22,870 nt of DNA, taken from positions 1-22,870 of the forward strand of contig CAMNAY010000005.1 of assembly GCA_946531975.1 (NCBI GenBank), given 5' to 3'. Each line of letters starts with the position of its first letter. Within the stretch, counting starts at the first letter, position 1. Source of the stretch: an uncultured Ruminococcus sp. (GTDB lineage: Bacteria > Bacillota > Clostridia > Oscillospirales > Ruminococcaceae). The notes beneath the pieces were generated by a model. It saw only the letters and a list, made by a program, of their open reading frames with translations, searched no databases and was not told the origin of the DNA. Positions 1 through 7,610 of this stretch are shown piece by piece. The translations under genes and the position numbers were made by a program.

Positions 1-447
1 TTCGAGGACGGCGAGCACGTAAAGCATATGGTCGCGACGGATGATTACAGCGGACATCTGCTGTTCTGCTTCGAGAACGGCAAAATCGCAAAGGTGCCGC
101 TCAGCGCCTATGCCACAAAGACAAACCGCAAAAAGCTCGCAAATGCGTACTCCGCAAAGGATCCGCTCGTGCAGATTCTGTTCATTACGGAGGACTGCGA
201 TGTGCTGCTGCGCTCGACCAACAACCGCGCAGTCGTATTCAATACGGCGATGCTGCTGCCCAAGACCACCCGCGACTCCATCGGCGTGCAGGTCATGACC
301 CTCAAGGCGAAGGGCGCGAAGGTCGAGGAAGCTTCCGTTCTCACTGCGGAGCAGCTCGAAGGTCTGCAAAAATATGTCGTCAAGAATATCCCCGCTGCGG
401 GCGGCATGGCAAAAGATCTTGAAATCGCAGGACAGATGACGCTGTAA
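1..447 (+). CDS. DNA gyrase/topoisomerase IV subunit A, C-terminal part (5' truncated)
   Basis: The reading frame is open from the first base and stops with TAA at 445-447, so only the last 148 residues are in the window. They contain repeated GyrA C-terminal beta-propeller blades, such as GHLLFCFENGKIAKVPLSAY, then a blade around DVLLRSTNNRAVVFNTAML, and the GVQVMTLK segment. In this family the propeller wraps DNA around the enzyme and sets whether it supercoils (GyrA) or decatenates (ParC). The catalytic tyrosine domain lies outside the window, so GyrA and ParC-like forms cannot be told apart. The ATG at 28 is internal, because the propeller fold clearly extends upstream of it. The downstream genes are unrelated, so this is probably the end of its transcription unit. 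Confidence 0.85.
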   Translation, partial: FEDGEHVKHMVATDDYSGHLLFCFENGKIAKVPLSAYATKTNRKKLANAYSAKDPLVQILFITEDCDVLLRSTNNRAVVFNTAMLLPKTTRDSIGVQVMTLKAKGAKVEEASVLTAEQLEGLQKYVVKNIPAAGGMAKDLEIAGQMTL

Positions 448-541
448 GGCATCATCTCTCCCGCCCCCCCTTTTTTTTGCGGAAATTGATCCCGAAAACC
501 GTTTTCCGCTGCACAACATCAACGGCAGGAGGTGACTGAAC
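448..541. other. Intergenic spacer with C7T8 tract and inverted repeat
   Basis: The spacer holds seven C (464-470) followed directly by eight T (471-478). A 7-bp inverted repeat, GCGGAAA at 479-485 and TTTCCGC at 503-509, comes after the T run, so it is in the wrong order for a + strand intrinsic terminator. A weaker imperfect hairpin (434-442 with 449-457) overlaps the stop codon and lies too far from the T run. No convincing terminator or promoter is visible. The araC-type gene downstream has a strong ribosome site, AGGAGGTG at 527-534. Confidence 0.4.
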
Positions 542-1333
542 GTGCAGATTCTCGAAACCGGCGCACAGAATATTCTGTATGCCGACGAAAAGCTCCGGCA
601 GCCCGACGGCTTCTCCGGCGTACTGCTGCTGCTCACCTATGCCCCGATGCAGATCGAGGCAGACCGCAGAGTCATGTGTGCGGAGGCAGGCGATGCCCTG
701 CTGCTGCGCGAGAAGACGCCCCTCTGCTGTTCCCCCGTTCAGGGCGATCTGCTCTATGACTGGGTGCTGTTCGATGCCGGCGGCGACCGCAGCTTCTATT
801 CCTCGCTGCAAATTCCGGAGAACACGCTGCTCCGATTCGGCGACACCGCCTTTCTTACGGCGCTGATGCAGCAGCTCTGCGCGGAATTCTATGCGTCCAA
901 TGTCAAGCGGAGCGATATGCTCGACTGCCTGCTCAAAGCTTTGCTGATCCGCATCTCCGAGACCGGCGGTCCGATCAGTATGCAGAATGCTGCCGCGAAC
1001 AATGACCCGCACTACGAAGCACTCGTACACCTGCGCGAAAAAATCTATGCGAATCCGCAGGAGAAGTGGTCGGTCGATATGCTCTGCTCCGAGGTCAGCA
1101 TGAGCCGGAGCTATTTCCAGCTCATCTACCGCGAAACCTTCGGCATGACCTGCATCGCAGACGTCATCAACTGCAAAATGAACCGCGCACGCGATCTGCT
1201 GACCTCGACCGCTTACACAATCTCCCATATTGCACAGCTCTGCGGCTATGACAATGAGGAGCATTTCATGCGGCAATTTAAGAAAAACAACGGCGTAACA
1301 CCGACCGTCTACCGGCGGGAACACAGAGAATAG
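542..1333 (+). CDS. AraC-family transcriptional regulator
   Basis: This is a 263-residue protein. The N-terminal half (about 1-150) looks like a cupin-type effector-sensing domain. The C-terminal 100 residues form the two-helix-turn-helix AraC/XylS DNA-binding domain: the first helix pair around WSVDMLCSEVSMSRSYFQLIYRE cut short here to SVDMLCSEVSMSRSYFQ, then the family signature ISHIAQLCGYDNEEHFMRQF near residues 226-245 and the typical ending GVTPTVYRR. The start is GTG at 542, chosen because AGGAGGTG (527-534) lies 7 bases before it. The next gene begins 13 bases after the stop, with its ribosome site overlapping the stop codon, so the two are probably co-transcribed. The effector and targets are unknown. 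The xylanase and the genes just downstream are candidates by position only. Confidence 0.88.
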   Translation: MQILETGAQNILYADEKLRQPDGFSGVLLLLTYAPMQIEADRRVMCAEAGDALLLREKTPLCCSPVQGDLLYDWVLFDAGGDRSFYSSLQIPENTLLRFGDTAFLTALMQQLCAEFYASNVKRSDMLDCLLKALLIRISETGGPISMQNAAANNDPHYEALVHLREKIYANPQEKWSVDMLCSEVSMSRSYFQLIYRETFGMTCIADVINCKMNRARDLLTSTAYTISHIAQLCGYDNEEHFMRQFKKNNGVTPTVYRREHRE

Positions 1334-1346
1334 GAGGATTTCGCAC

Positions 1347-1790
1347 ATGCTGAAATTTCATCCGCTGAAGCCCGAAGAACTCGAATCTCTTAACTGGAAT
1401 TCCCATCCGCTTGCAGCATGTCTGCCAAAAGGATTCGATCCGGCGGAAGCGCTGCGCAGACACGACCTCGTGCTGACACTGTTCGACGAAGACGCACTGA
1501 TCGGGGCGCTCGTGCTGAATCATACCCCGACGGACGGAAAGCCCGTCTGCGCCGTGGTTGAAACTGCCGCGCTGCTGCCTGCATACCGCAGACACGGTCT
1601 GGGCAGAATGCTGATGGCGCTCGCTGCGGGTGCTGCTGCGGAACACGGCATCTGGTTCCTTGCGGCACAGGTTCCCGATACACCGGAGGCACAGGGCTTC
1701 GCTGCCGCGATGCACTTCAAACAGACGGACTGGTACGGCAATTACCTGCTGCTCGATCTCTCCGATGTCGAGGGCATGCGGCATGGCTGA
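1347..1790 (+). CDS. GNAT-family N-acetyltransferase
   Basis: This 147-residue protein has a GNAT fold. The strand-and-turn LIGALVLNH (51-59) is followed by motif A at about 70-92, with the acetyl-CoA pyrophosphate-binding signature R81-R-H-G84-L-G86 inside YRRHGLGRMLM. The C-terminal part (FAAAMHFKQTDWYGNYLLL) matches motif B, where the family usually has a GF/Y-F segment. It should transfer an acyl group from acyl-CoA to an amine, but the substrate cannot be read from the sequence. The ATG at 1347 is preceded by AGGAGG (1332-1337). The gene overlaps the following gene by 8 bases, which suggests translational coupling. Confidence 0.85.
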   Translation: MLKFHPLKPEELESLNWNSHPLAACLPKGFDPAEALRRHDLVLTLFDEDALIGALVLNHTPTDGKPVCAVVETAALLPAYRRHGLGRMLMALAAGAAAEHGIWFLAAQVPDTPEAQGFAAAMHFKQTDWYGNYLLLDLSDVEGMRHG

Positions 1791-2922
1791 CAGGAAAGAA
1801 TCCAAAGTCCAGCGCTTTCAGACGCTCTACGCTGCCTTTCTCCTCGCGGGGGTAACCGCGTTCCTTGCGGCAGGCTCGCTGTTCGGCGGAAGCGGCCCGG
1901 AGGCGGCTGAGAACCCCGTCTGGCGTCCGCTGCTGCACACCAGAGATCATGCCGTGCTTCAGCTCGGCAGAGACTCGGTGCGGAATGTCTATGTCACAGA
2001 CGAGCGCCTGCTGCCCTATTCGGTCGGCTATGACGAAAGCGTCATCGCGGCATCGGCGCAGGCGGTCAGCGACTACGCGGAAGCCGTCAGCGTACCGGTC
2101 TATCTGCTCGCGGTGCCGACCTCTGCCGGCATCTACGGCGACCTGCTGCCCGAAGCCGCACCGCTGGTCAATGAACATGCCGAGCTGGACACCCTCGCAC
2201 GGCAGCTCAGCAGCAGCGTTGTCCGCATCGAAGCGGAAAGCTGGCTCTCGACTGAACGCGAACAGTATATCTATTACCGCACAGATCCCTGCTGGACCAG
2301 CTACGGCGCATTCTGCGTCTACCGCACGGCAATCCGCAGGCTCGGTGCCAATCCGCTGGGCTATGACCATTTCATCATCTCGCATTTCAGCGACGATTAT
2401 TACGGCAGGCTGGTGCAGGAGAGCGGCTACCGCGAAGTCAAGCCCGATCTGATCGACCTGTTTTACAGCGACAGTGAGCTGCCGCCAAAGAGCGTGACTG
2501 CGCTCCGCCCCGACGGAACCGAACAGCTCAGCAGCTATTACCGGCAGTCCCTCGCAAAAGAAAGCGGCGACCCCGCACTGGTCTTCGCGACCAATTCCGA
2601 GGCTGTTCTGCACATCGAAACCGAAAACCAGAACAACCGCGAGCTGCTGCTGATTACAGACCGCTTCGGCGGAAACATGACCCCCTTCCTGCTCCGGCAT
2701 TACCATACCGTCACGGCGGTCAATCTGGAACTGGCGCAGGCGCAGAAAACCGACTGGCAGGCGCTGGTGCATAACGGAAGCACCGCCTATACGCAGATTC
2801 TTGTGCTTTGCGGCGCCGATACCCTGCGCAGCCCGGACTTTTCGGCTGCTATGCAGCTGACAAAGCAACTTCTGCCGTATGAAGATCAACAGCCCGAACA
2901 GGATAAAGGAGATCCGGCATGA
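1783..2922 (+). CDS. Membrane-anchored DHHW/SGNH-like protein with altered catalytic motifs
   Basis: The protein has 379 residues with one hydrophobic segment near residues 15-32, so the bulk is probably outside the cell. The layout resembles DHHW-family proteins, relatives of AlgJ/AlgX-type SGNH acyl-transfer proteins. The block YYRTDPCWTSYGAF (about 164-177) aligns with the family signature YYrTDHHWTslGAy, and LLLITDRFGGNMTPFLLRHY (288-307) aligns with the block that normally carries Asp-Ser. Both signature histidines are replaced (D168-P169-C170-W171) and the expected serine is Arg294. The fold seems kept but the usual Ser/His chemistry should be absent. The ATG at 1783 was chosen over upstream starts because AGGG lies at 1771-1774 and the preceding gene ends at 1790. 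No MBOAT acyltransferase partner is present. It overlaps the next gene by ATGA (2919-2922). Confidence 0.65.
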   Translation: MADRKESKVQRFQTLYAAFLLAGVTAFLAAGSLFGGSGPEAAENPVWRPLLHTRDHAVLQLGRDSVRNVYVTDERLLPYSVGYDESVIAASAQAVSDYAEAVSVPVYLLAVPTSAGIYGDLLPEAAPLVNEHAELDTLARQLSSSVVRIEAESWLSTEREQYIYYRTDPCWTSYGAFCVYRTAIRRLGANPLGYDHFIISHFSDDYYGRLVQESGYREVKPDLIDLFYSDSELPPKSVTALRPDGTEQLSSYYRQSLAKESGDPALVFATNSEAVLHIETENQNNRELLLITDRFGGNMTPFLLRHYHTVTAVNLELAQAQKTDWQALVHNGSTAYTQILVLCGADTLRSPDFSAAMQLTKQLLPYEDQQPEQDKGDPA

Positions 2923-4427
2923 CCAAGAAGAAAAAAACAAAGCGGCAGCCGCCGCAGAAAATGGACTATGAAGCAATCCGCGCACGCGACAAAGAGCGGA
3001 AGCTGAAAAAACGCGAACAAACCCGCGGCAAACGGAAGAAGATCCTGAAAATTACCGGCATTACGGCTGCTGCTGCCGCCGTGCTGTGCGCTGCCGGCTT
3101 TGGCGGATACCAGTACCTCAAACGCAGCGGCTGGATTCTGCGGCATAAGATCGCGATGAAATCCGAGCATTTCGAGGTCACCGATGCCATGCTCGCCTGC
3201 TACTTCCAGCAGTGCGTCGAAAGCTATCAGGCATATGCAGAGCAGGACGCGAATGCCGTGAAACTCGACACCGGAAAATCTCTCAAAAAGCAGGAATACA
3301 CGGACGGCTATACCTTCTATGACATGCTCATGGAAAAGACCGAGCAGACCATCGAAGCACAGATTCAGGTCTGCGAAGCGGCGTATGCTGCCGGCTATGA
3401 GCTGTCTGAGGAGAAGAAGGAATCATGCAGAACGATCGCAGCAGAACGCGACCTCTCGCTGTTCCAGAAGGGCGTGTCCCGCGAGGATATCCGCAAATCG
3501 GTCGAGCTGACCATGCTCGCACAGGAGTTTGAGGCGGATGCAATCGACAGCATTTCGGTCTCGGATGAGGAGCTTCAGGCTTACTTTGAACAGCACCGCG
3601 ATGAATACGTGAATGTCGATATCTACGGCTTCACCTTCCCCTATGACACCGAGGACAGCGAGACCGATTACGGCATGACGCACGAGGAGGCGCTCTCCTA
3701 TGCTGAGGAACTGTCTGCCTGCAAAACAGCAGATGCCTTCTCCGGTTACGTCGAGAATTACCTGCGGGATGTCAAAAAATCGAACGACGAGGAGATCCGG
3801 CTGAACCTCGACAACCTCAGAAGCACCAACCTCGCAAGCTATTTCAGCAGCGAGGTGCAGGAATGGGTAAAGAGTGATGACGCAAAGAAATATGCAACGC
3901 TGATGACCGACCGCGAGGAGCAGAACATCGTGCAGGTCTGTATGCTGCTCAATCCGCCGGCTCCGAGTGAGGAGCAGACCGTCAATATCCGGGTCGTTGT
4001 GCTGACAACTGCCGAATTCGACGGTGCCGACGGCGCAAAGGAATTTGCACAGGAGCTGATCGCACAGTGCGAGGAAGCAGGCGGCACACCGGAAGCCTTC
4101 GCAGAGCTTGCGTATGAATATTCCAGCGACGTCTTTACCTACCCCAACGGCGGCGTCGTCTCCGGCATGACCCCCTCCCGCACAACCTACGGCGAGGAGC
4201 TGCCCAAGTGGGCGTTCGACAAGAGCCGCAAGGCGGGCGATATGGGCATCGTCGAAGGAAGCGGCACGGTCATTCTTGCGTATTTTGAATCCGCAAGCGA
4301 GGACAACGGCTGGCAGAGCCTTGTGCGCGAAGCCTTTACCGAGCAGGTGAAGGAGGAACTGAACAAACAGAATCATCAGGCGGAAGTGACAAAATATCCC
4401 GAAAACTATAAATATATTACCGGCTAA
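2919..4427 (+). CDS. Membrane-anchored parvulin-type peptidyl-prolyl isomerase (SurA/PrsA-like)
   Basis: This 502-residue protein begins with a 41-residue very basic cytoplasmic tail (KKKKTKR and similar), then one membrane helix (about 42-65), then an extracytoplasmic body. The body has a SurA-N-like helical chaperone region (about 80-240, including VSDEELQAYFEQHRDEYV) and a parvulin (PpiC) domain at about 355-460, seen in FAELAYEYSSD, the NGG turn and AGDMGIVEGSG. It should help fold or isomerise exported proteins. Classical PrsA is a lipoprotein, whereas this one is anchored by an uncleaved N-terminal helix and has no lipobox. The ATG overlaps the upstream stop (ATGA), with AAAGGAG just before it. 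The thioredoxin-reductase-like gene follows 15 bases later, so folding and thiol-redox functions are side by side. Confidence 0.8.
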   Translation: MTKKKKTKRQPPQKMDYEAIRARDKERKLKKREQTRGKRKKILKITGITAAAAAVLCAAGFGGYQYLKRSGWILRHKIAMKSEHFEVTDAMLACYFQQCVESYQAYAEQDANAVKLDTGKSLKKQEYTDGYTFYDMLMEKTEQTIEAQIQVCEAAYAAGYELSEEKKESCRTIAAERDLSLFQKGVSREDIRKSVELTMLAQEFEADAIDSISVSDEELQAYFEQHRDEYVNVDIYGFTFPYDTEDSETDYGMTHEEALSYAEELSACKTADAFSGYVENYLRDVKKSNDEEIRLNLDNLRSTNLASYFSSEVQEWVKSDDAKKYATLMTDREEQNIVQVCMLLNPPAPSEEQTVNIRVVVLTTAEFDGADGAKEFAQELIAQCEEAGGTPEAFAELAYEYSSDVFTYPNGGVVSGMTPSRTTYGEELPKWAFDKSRKAGDMGIVEGSGTVILAYFESASEDNGWQSLVREAFTEQVKEELNKQNHQAEVTKYPENYKYITG

Positions 4428-4442
4428 AGGGAGGTATCCACC

Positions 4443-5291
4443 ATGTTTGATGCTGCAATTATCGGAACCGGTCCGGCTGGTCTTTCTGCCGCGCTGACCT
4501 TACAGATTCACGGGAAACAGATCATCTGGTTCGGTGCAAAGCCGATCTGCGAAAAGGTCGCAAAGGCTGAGATAATCAACAATTACCCCGGTCTGCCCGC
4601 AATCTCCGGCGCAGACCTCGCCGCACAGTTTCAGGCGCATGCAGATCAGATGGGGCTGACTGTGACCGAGCAGGTCGTCAACAGCATCATCCCCATGGGC
4701 GGGCATTATGCGCTCAGCGCCGGCGCCGATTTCTATGAGGCGAAGACCGTGCTGTTCGCGACCGGCATCGCCGCGGCAGGCACTCTGCCGCATGAGGCGG
4801 AGCTGGTCGGGCGCGGCGTCAGCTACTGCGCAACCTGCGACGGCATGCTCTGCCGCGGCAAAAATATCGCTGTCATCTGCACCGCAAAACGGCTGGAGCA
4901 TGAGATCAGCTACCTCGCAGAGCTTGCAGCGCATATCGACCTGTTCGCACTCTACAAGGACTGCGGCATTGATCTGCCCAATGTCACGCTGCGCACCGAA
5001 AAGCCGCAGGGCGTTCTCGGAGAGGAGCGATTCTCCGGTCTCACACTCAGCTCCGGTGAAACCCTCGAAGCAGACGGACTGTTCTGCCTGCGCACGGCAA
5101 TCTCACTGAATACGCTGCTGCCCGATCTTCAGACGCAGGACGGGCATATCAAGGTCAGCAGGAATCAGGAGACCAATCTCCCGCATGTCTATGCCGCAGG
5201 CGACTGCACCGGCAGACCGTATCAGTATACCAAGGCGGTCGGTGAGGGCAATGTCGCCGCACACAGCATCATCCAAGCACTCGCGGAATAA
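4443..5291 (+). CDS. Thioredoxin-reductase-like flavoprotein lacking the NADPH motif
   Basis: The protein has 282 residues. The FAD-binding Rossmann motif GTGPAGLSAA is at 8-17, the redox-active CxxC is C129-A-T-C132 followed by D133, and the second FAD motif AAGDCTG is at 251-257 with the usual TKAVGEGNVAAHS ending. This is the standard low-molecular-weight thioredoxin reductase plan. The segment 142-158, which should carry the NADPH-binding GGGxSA motif, reads IAVICTAKRLEHE, and no HRR motif follows. It is also shorter than NADPH-dependent TrxB (about 305-320 residues). These traits fit the ferredoxin-dependent flavin thioredoxin reductases (FFTR) described in clostridia, so calling it an NADPH enzyme would be unsafe. 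A ribosome site (GGGAGG) precedes the ATG. A strong terminator follows the stop. Confidence 0.82.
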   Translation: MFDAAIIGTGPAGLSAALTLQIHGKQIIWFGAKPICEKVAKAEIINNYPGLPAISGADLAAQFQAHADQMGLTVTEQVVNSIIPMGGHYALSAGADFYEAKTVLFATGIAAAGTLPHEAELVGRGVSYCATCDGMLCRGKNIAVICTAKRLEHEISYLAELAAHIDLFALYKDCGIDLPNVTLRTEKPQGVLGEERFSGLTLSSGETLEADGLFCLRTAISLNTLLPDLQTQDGHIKVSRNQETNLPHVYAAGDCTGRPYQYTKAVGEGNVAAHSIIQALAE

Positions 5292-5300
5292 ACCGCGGAA

Positions 5301-5338
5301 AGCGGATACCGGACAAAACCGGTATCCGCTGTTTTTTT
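5301..5338 (+). terminator. Intrinsic terminator after the thioredoxin-reductase-like gene
   Basis: A perfect 12-bp stem (AGCGGATACCGG at 5301-5312 with CCGGTATCCGCT at 5319-5330) has a 6-base loop and is followed at once by GTTTTTTT (5331-5338). It starts 10 bases after the stop codon and should end the araC-to-reductase transcription unit. Confidence 0.93.
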
Positions 5339-5490
5339 GCTCCAAAAAACCCCCAGAAGATGCCCGTTCCGCATCTGTCCGCCATACATGTATGAACCTG
5401 CAAAATACAAGATAAAGCAAGACTTATGCCGCATATAGGTCAGAGCTGATACGGGCAAAGATCAAGCCTTTTTGCCCTCTCTTTTTTGCG
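5339..5490 (+). ncRNA. Structured intergenic stretch ending in a terminator-like hairpin (possible small RNA or leader)
   Basis: Between the first terminator and the xylanase promoter lies a stretch with little coding potential but several symmetric elements. There is a 6-bp hairpin (AGATGC 5358-5363 with GCATCT 5371-5376), a perfect 12-base palindrome CATACATGTATG (5383-5394), an odd palindrome TATGCCGCATA (5425-5435), and a hairpin followed by a T-rich tract at 5453-5487. No promoter for an independent transcript was recognised. A small RNA is therefore only a possibility; it may equally be spacer plus a back-up terminator. Confidence 0.22.
5453..5487 (+). terminator. Second terminator-like hairpin upstream of the xylanase promoter
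   Basis: GGGCAAA (5453-5459) pairs with TTTGCCC (5471-5477), with possible extra G-U and A-T pairs inside, and TCTCTTTTTT follows (5478-5487). It sits 16 bases before the -35 box and would insulate the xylanase gene from read-through. Confidence 0.55.
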
Positions 5491-5502
5491 CAATTTTCAC
5501 TC

Positions 5503-5531
5503 TTGAAATCTGTTGAATCCTGTGATATAAT
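5503..5531 (+). promoter_or_regulatory. Sigma-70/SigA-type promoter of the xylanase gene
   Basis: TTGAAA (5503-5508) and a perfect TATAAT (5526-5531) are separated by exactly 17 bases. Transcription would start near 5538, giving a leader of about 47 bases before the ATG at 5585. It is the clearest promoter in the window. Confidence 0.85.
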
Positions 5532-5584
5532 GAAAGTGCGGCCGTGTGTGCTGCAAAGATATTATGATTTCGGGGTGGATTCTT

Positions 5585-7510
5585 ATGAGAAAACAAATCA
5601 AAATTGCCGCTGCCTGCATGAGCGTGATGCTCGCAGCACAGGGCATTCCGTTTGCTCCGTCCGTTCAGGCGGCAGACGGCGACATTCTGGTCACAGGCTT
5701 TGAGGACGGCGATGTTTCCGCATTCTCCAAGCGCGGTGACACCGATACCTCTGTGATCGCTGCTTCGGATGCGGAACCGCATTCCGGCAAGAGCTGCATG
5801 TCTGTCACAGAGCGCTCGAACGGCTGGAACGGTCCTTCTGTTTCGCTCAAGAGCCTCGGCTGTGAGCCGGGTGTGCAGTATGTCGCGACCGCTTGGGTCA
5901 AAATGGCATGGTACAATACCGTCCGGTTCAGCCTTCAGTATACCGATGAGGACGGCGAACAGCATTACAACAACCTCTCCTCTGTCATCAGTCAGGGTGA
6001 ATGGGTACAGCTTCCGCTGACAAAGTTCAGCTACTCCGAGGACATGCAGGATGTCTCAATTTATATCGAAGGAACTGATAAAGCTGATATGTGGGTTGAT
6101 GATTTTTCGCTGACCGCTGCGCCGGTCTATCCGATCGAAACAGACATTCCCGGTCTGAAGGACGTCTACGGCGATTACTTCAAAATCGGCGGCGCTGTCA
6201 CCTCTACTGAGCTGGCGCCGAAGTCTACCAAGGATCTGATCCTCAAGCACTACAACAGCCTCACGCTCGGCAATGAGCTGAAGCCGGAGAACATGCTCGA
6301 CAAGAAGGCAACACTCGCTTACCTCGAAGAAACCGGCGACAACACCGTTCCGAAGGTCCGGCTCAACGGCAATGCACGCTCTATCCTCAATTTCTGCCGC
6401 GACCATAAGATTCCGGTGCGCGGTCATGTGCTTGTCTGGTACAGCCAGACACCGATCTGGTTCTTCACCGACGACTTCACCGAAGACGGCAAGCTCGTTG
6501 ATAAGGAGACCATGCTGAAGCGCATGGAGAACTACATCAAGGGCGTCTTCGAGGTGCTGGATGAGGAATATCCGGATGTTGAATTCTATGCATGGGACGT
6601 CGTGAACGAAGCCATGCTGGACGGCGGAAAGCCGCGTGACCCAGGCTCCTATGAGAAAGGCAACGGCACCTCCGCATGGACCGCAATCTTCGGCGATAAC
6701 TCCTTCATTGAGCCCGCTTTCACCTATGCAAGAAGATATGCGCGTCCGAATACCAAGCTCTATTACAACGACTTCAATGAGTACATGAAGGTCGATGCCA
6801 TGATTGAAATGGCAATGGATCTTAAGCAGAAGGGTGTGCTGGACGGTCTGGGACTTCAGTCTCACCTGAATGTCACCAATAACCAGGGCAAGGATCCGTT
6901 CCCGAGCGTGCAGCAGTATGCAAATGCACTCGACAAGTTCTGCGCGACCGGTCTGGATATCCAGATCACCGAGCTGGATGCGACCTACGATCACTCCGTC
7001 GAAAACGGTGAGGAGCTTCAGGCAAAGTATTACGACGGCATCATGGAAGCCATCGCAAAGCACAAGGATCAGATTTCCGCCGTTGTCTTCTGGGGCACGA
7101 CCGATGACCAGAGCTGGCGTGCAAAACAGACACCGCTGCTGTTCAATGAAGACTACACCGCAAAGCCCTGCTTCTATTCGATCATTGACGGCATTGATTA
7201 TACCGTAACTGAGCCGAAGACGACCGAATCCACCACCACAACAACCACTACAACCTCGACCTCCGACGGCCCCGTCTCCGATGCCATATGGGGCGATACC
7301 GATGATAACGGCGATGTTAATGTTGTTGATGCTGTGCTGCTCGCTCGCCTTGTGGCGGATGATGCGACGCTCAAAGAGGGCGAAGTCACAGCCAAGGGAA
7401 AAGCAAACGCCGATGTGACACATGACGGCAAGCCGGACAAGGATGACCTGACCAAGCTGCTCGACTTCCTCGCCGGACGGATCGAAAAAGACGGCCTCGC
7501 AAAAGCATAA
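5585..7510 (+). CDS. Secreted endo-1,4-beta-xylanase: CBM22, GH10, dockerin
   Basis: A 641-residue modular enzyme that cuts the xylan backbone and is probably displayed on a cellulosome. A Sec signal peptide (about 1-29, ending VQA before ADGD) is followed by a CBM22 xylan-binding module (about 32-190), the GH10 barrel (about 195-535), a threonine-rich linker (near 543-560) and a dockerin (about 565-641). GH10 signatures are clear: NELKPENM, the acid/base Glu342 in DVVNEAM, and the nucleophile Glu463 in ITELDAT. The dockerin has two EF-hand-like loops, beginning GDTDDNGDVN and ADVTHDGKPD. The start at 5585 was chosen over the ATG at 5546 because GGGGTGG (5572-5578) precedes it and it opens directly into the signal peptide. 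It is monocistronic, with its own promoter and a terminator, and converges on the - strand genes. Confidence 0.95.
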   Translation: MRKQIKIAAACMSVMLAAQGIPFAPSVQAADGDILVTGFEDGDVSAFSKRGDTDTSVIAASDAEPHSGKSCMSVTERSNGWNGPSVSLKSLGCEPGVQYVATAWVKMAWYNTVRFSLQYTDEDGEQHYNNLSSVISQGEWVQLPLTKFSYSEDMQDVSIYIEGTDKADMWVDDFSLTAAPVYPIETDIPGLKDVYGDYFKIGGAVTSTELAPKSTKDLILKHYNSLTLGNELKPENMLDKKATLAYLEETGDNTVPKVRLNGNARSILNFCRDHKIPVRGHVLVWYSQTPIWFFTDDFTEDGKLVDKETMLKRMENYIKGVFEVLDEEYPDVEFYAWDVVNEAMLDGGKPRDPGSYEKGNGTSAWTAIFGDNSFIEPAFTYARRYARPNTKLYYNDFNEYMKVDAMIEMAMDLKQKGVLDGLGLQSHLNVTNNQGKDPFPSVQQYANALDKFCATGLDIQITELDATYDHSVENGEELQAKYYDGIMEAIAKHKDQISAVVFWGTTDDQSWRAKQTPLLFNEDYTAKPCFYSIIDGIDYTVTEPKTTESTTTTTTTTSTSDGPVSDAIWGDTDDNGDVNVVDAVLLARLVADDATLKEGEVTAKGKANADVTHDGKPDKDDLTKLLDFLAGRIEKDGLAKA

Positions 7511-7553
7511 AAATTAACCGGACTGCTGCATCAGACAGCAGTCCGGTTTGTCT
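7511..7553. terminator. Bidirectional intrinsic terminator between convergent units
   Basis: A perfect 13-bp stem (7516-7528 with 7536-7548) encloses a 7-base loop. On the + strand it is followed by a weak T-containing tract (TTTGTCTGT). Read on the - strand it is followed by a stronger tract (AATTTTTATG) formed by the A-rich bases around the xylanase stop. It can end both the xylanase transcript and the long - strand unit that finishes at 7611. Confidence 0.8.
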
Positions 7554-7610
7554 GTCGGGAACCCCCATCATCAGGTTTTGAGTGCATTCGCTGCCGGCGT
7601 CCGGGCAGTA

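Noticed and set aside
479..509. Intrinsic terminator for the topoisomerase gene
   Set aside because: The inverted repeat lies after the T run, and on the other strand no T run follows the stem.
1717..2985. Long - strand frame (422 codons) opposite the DHHW-like gene
   Set aside because: The + strand gene has overlapping junctions and ribosome sites at both ends. The reverse frame has no motif.
6056..7423. Long - strand frame (455 codons) inside the xylanase gene
   Set aside because: It is antisense to a complete GH10 domain with both catalytic glutamates, and has no ribosome site or motif.
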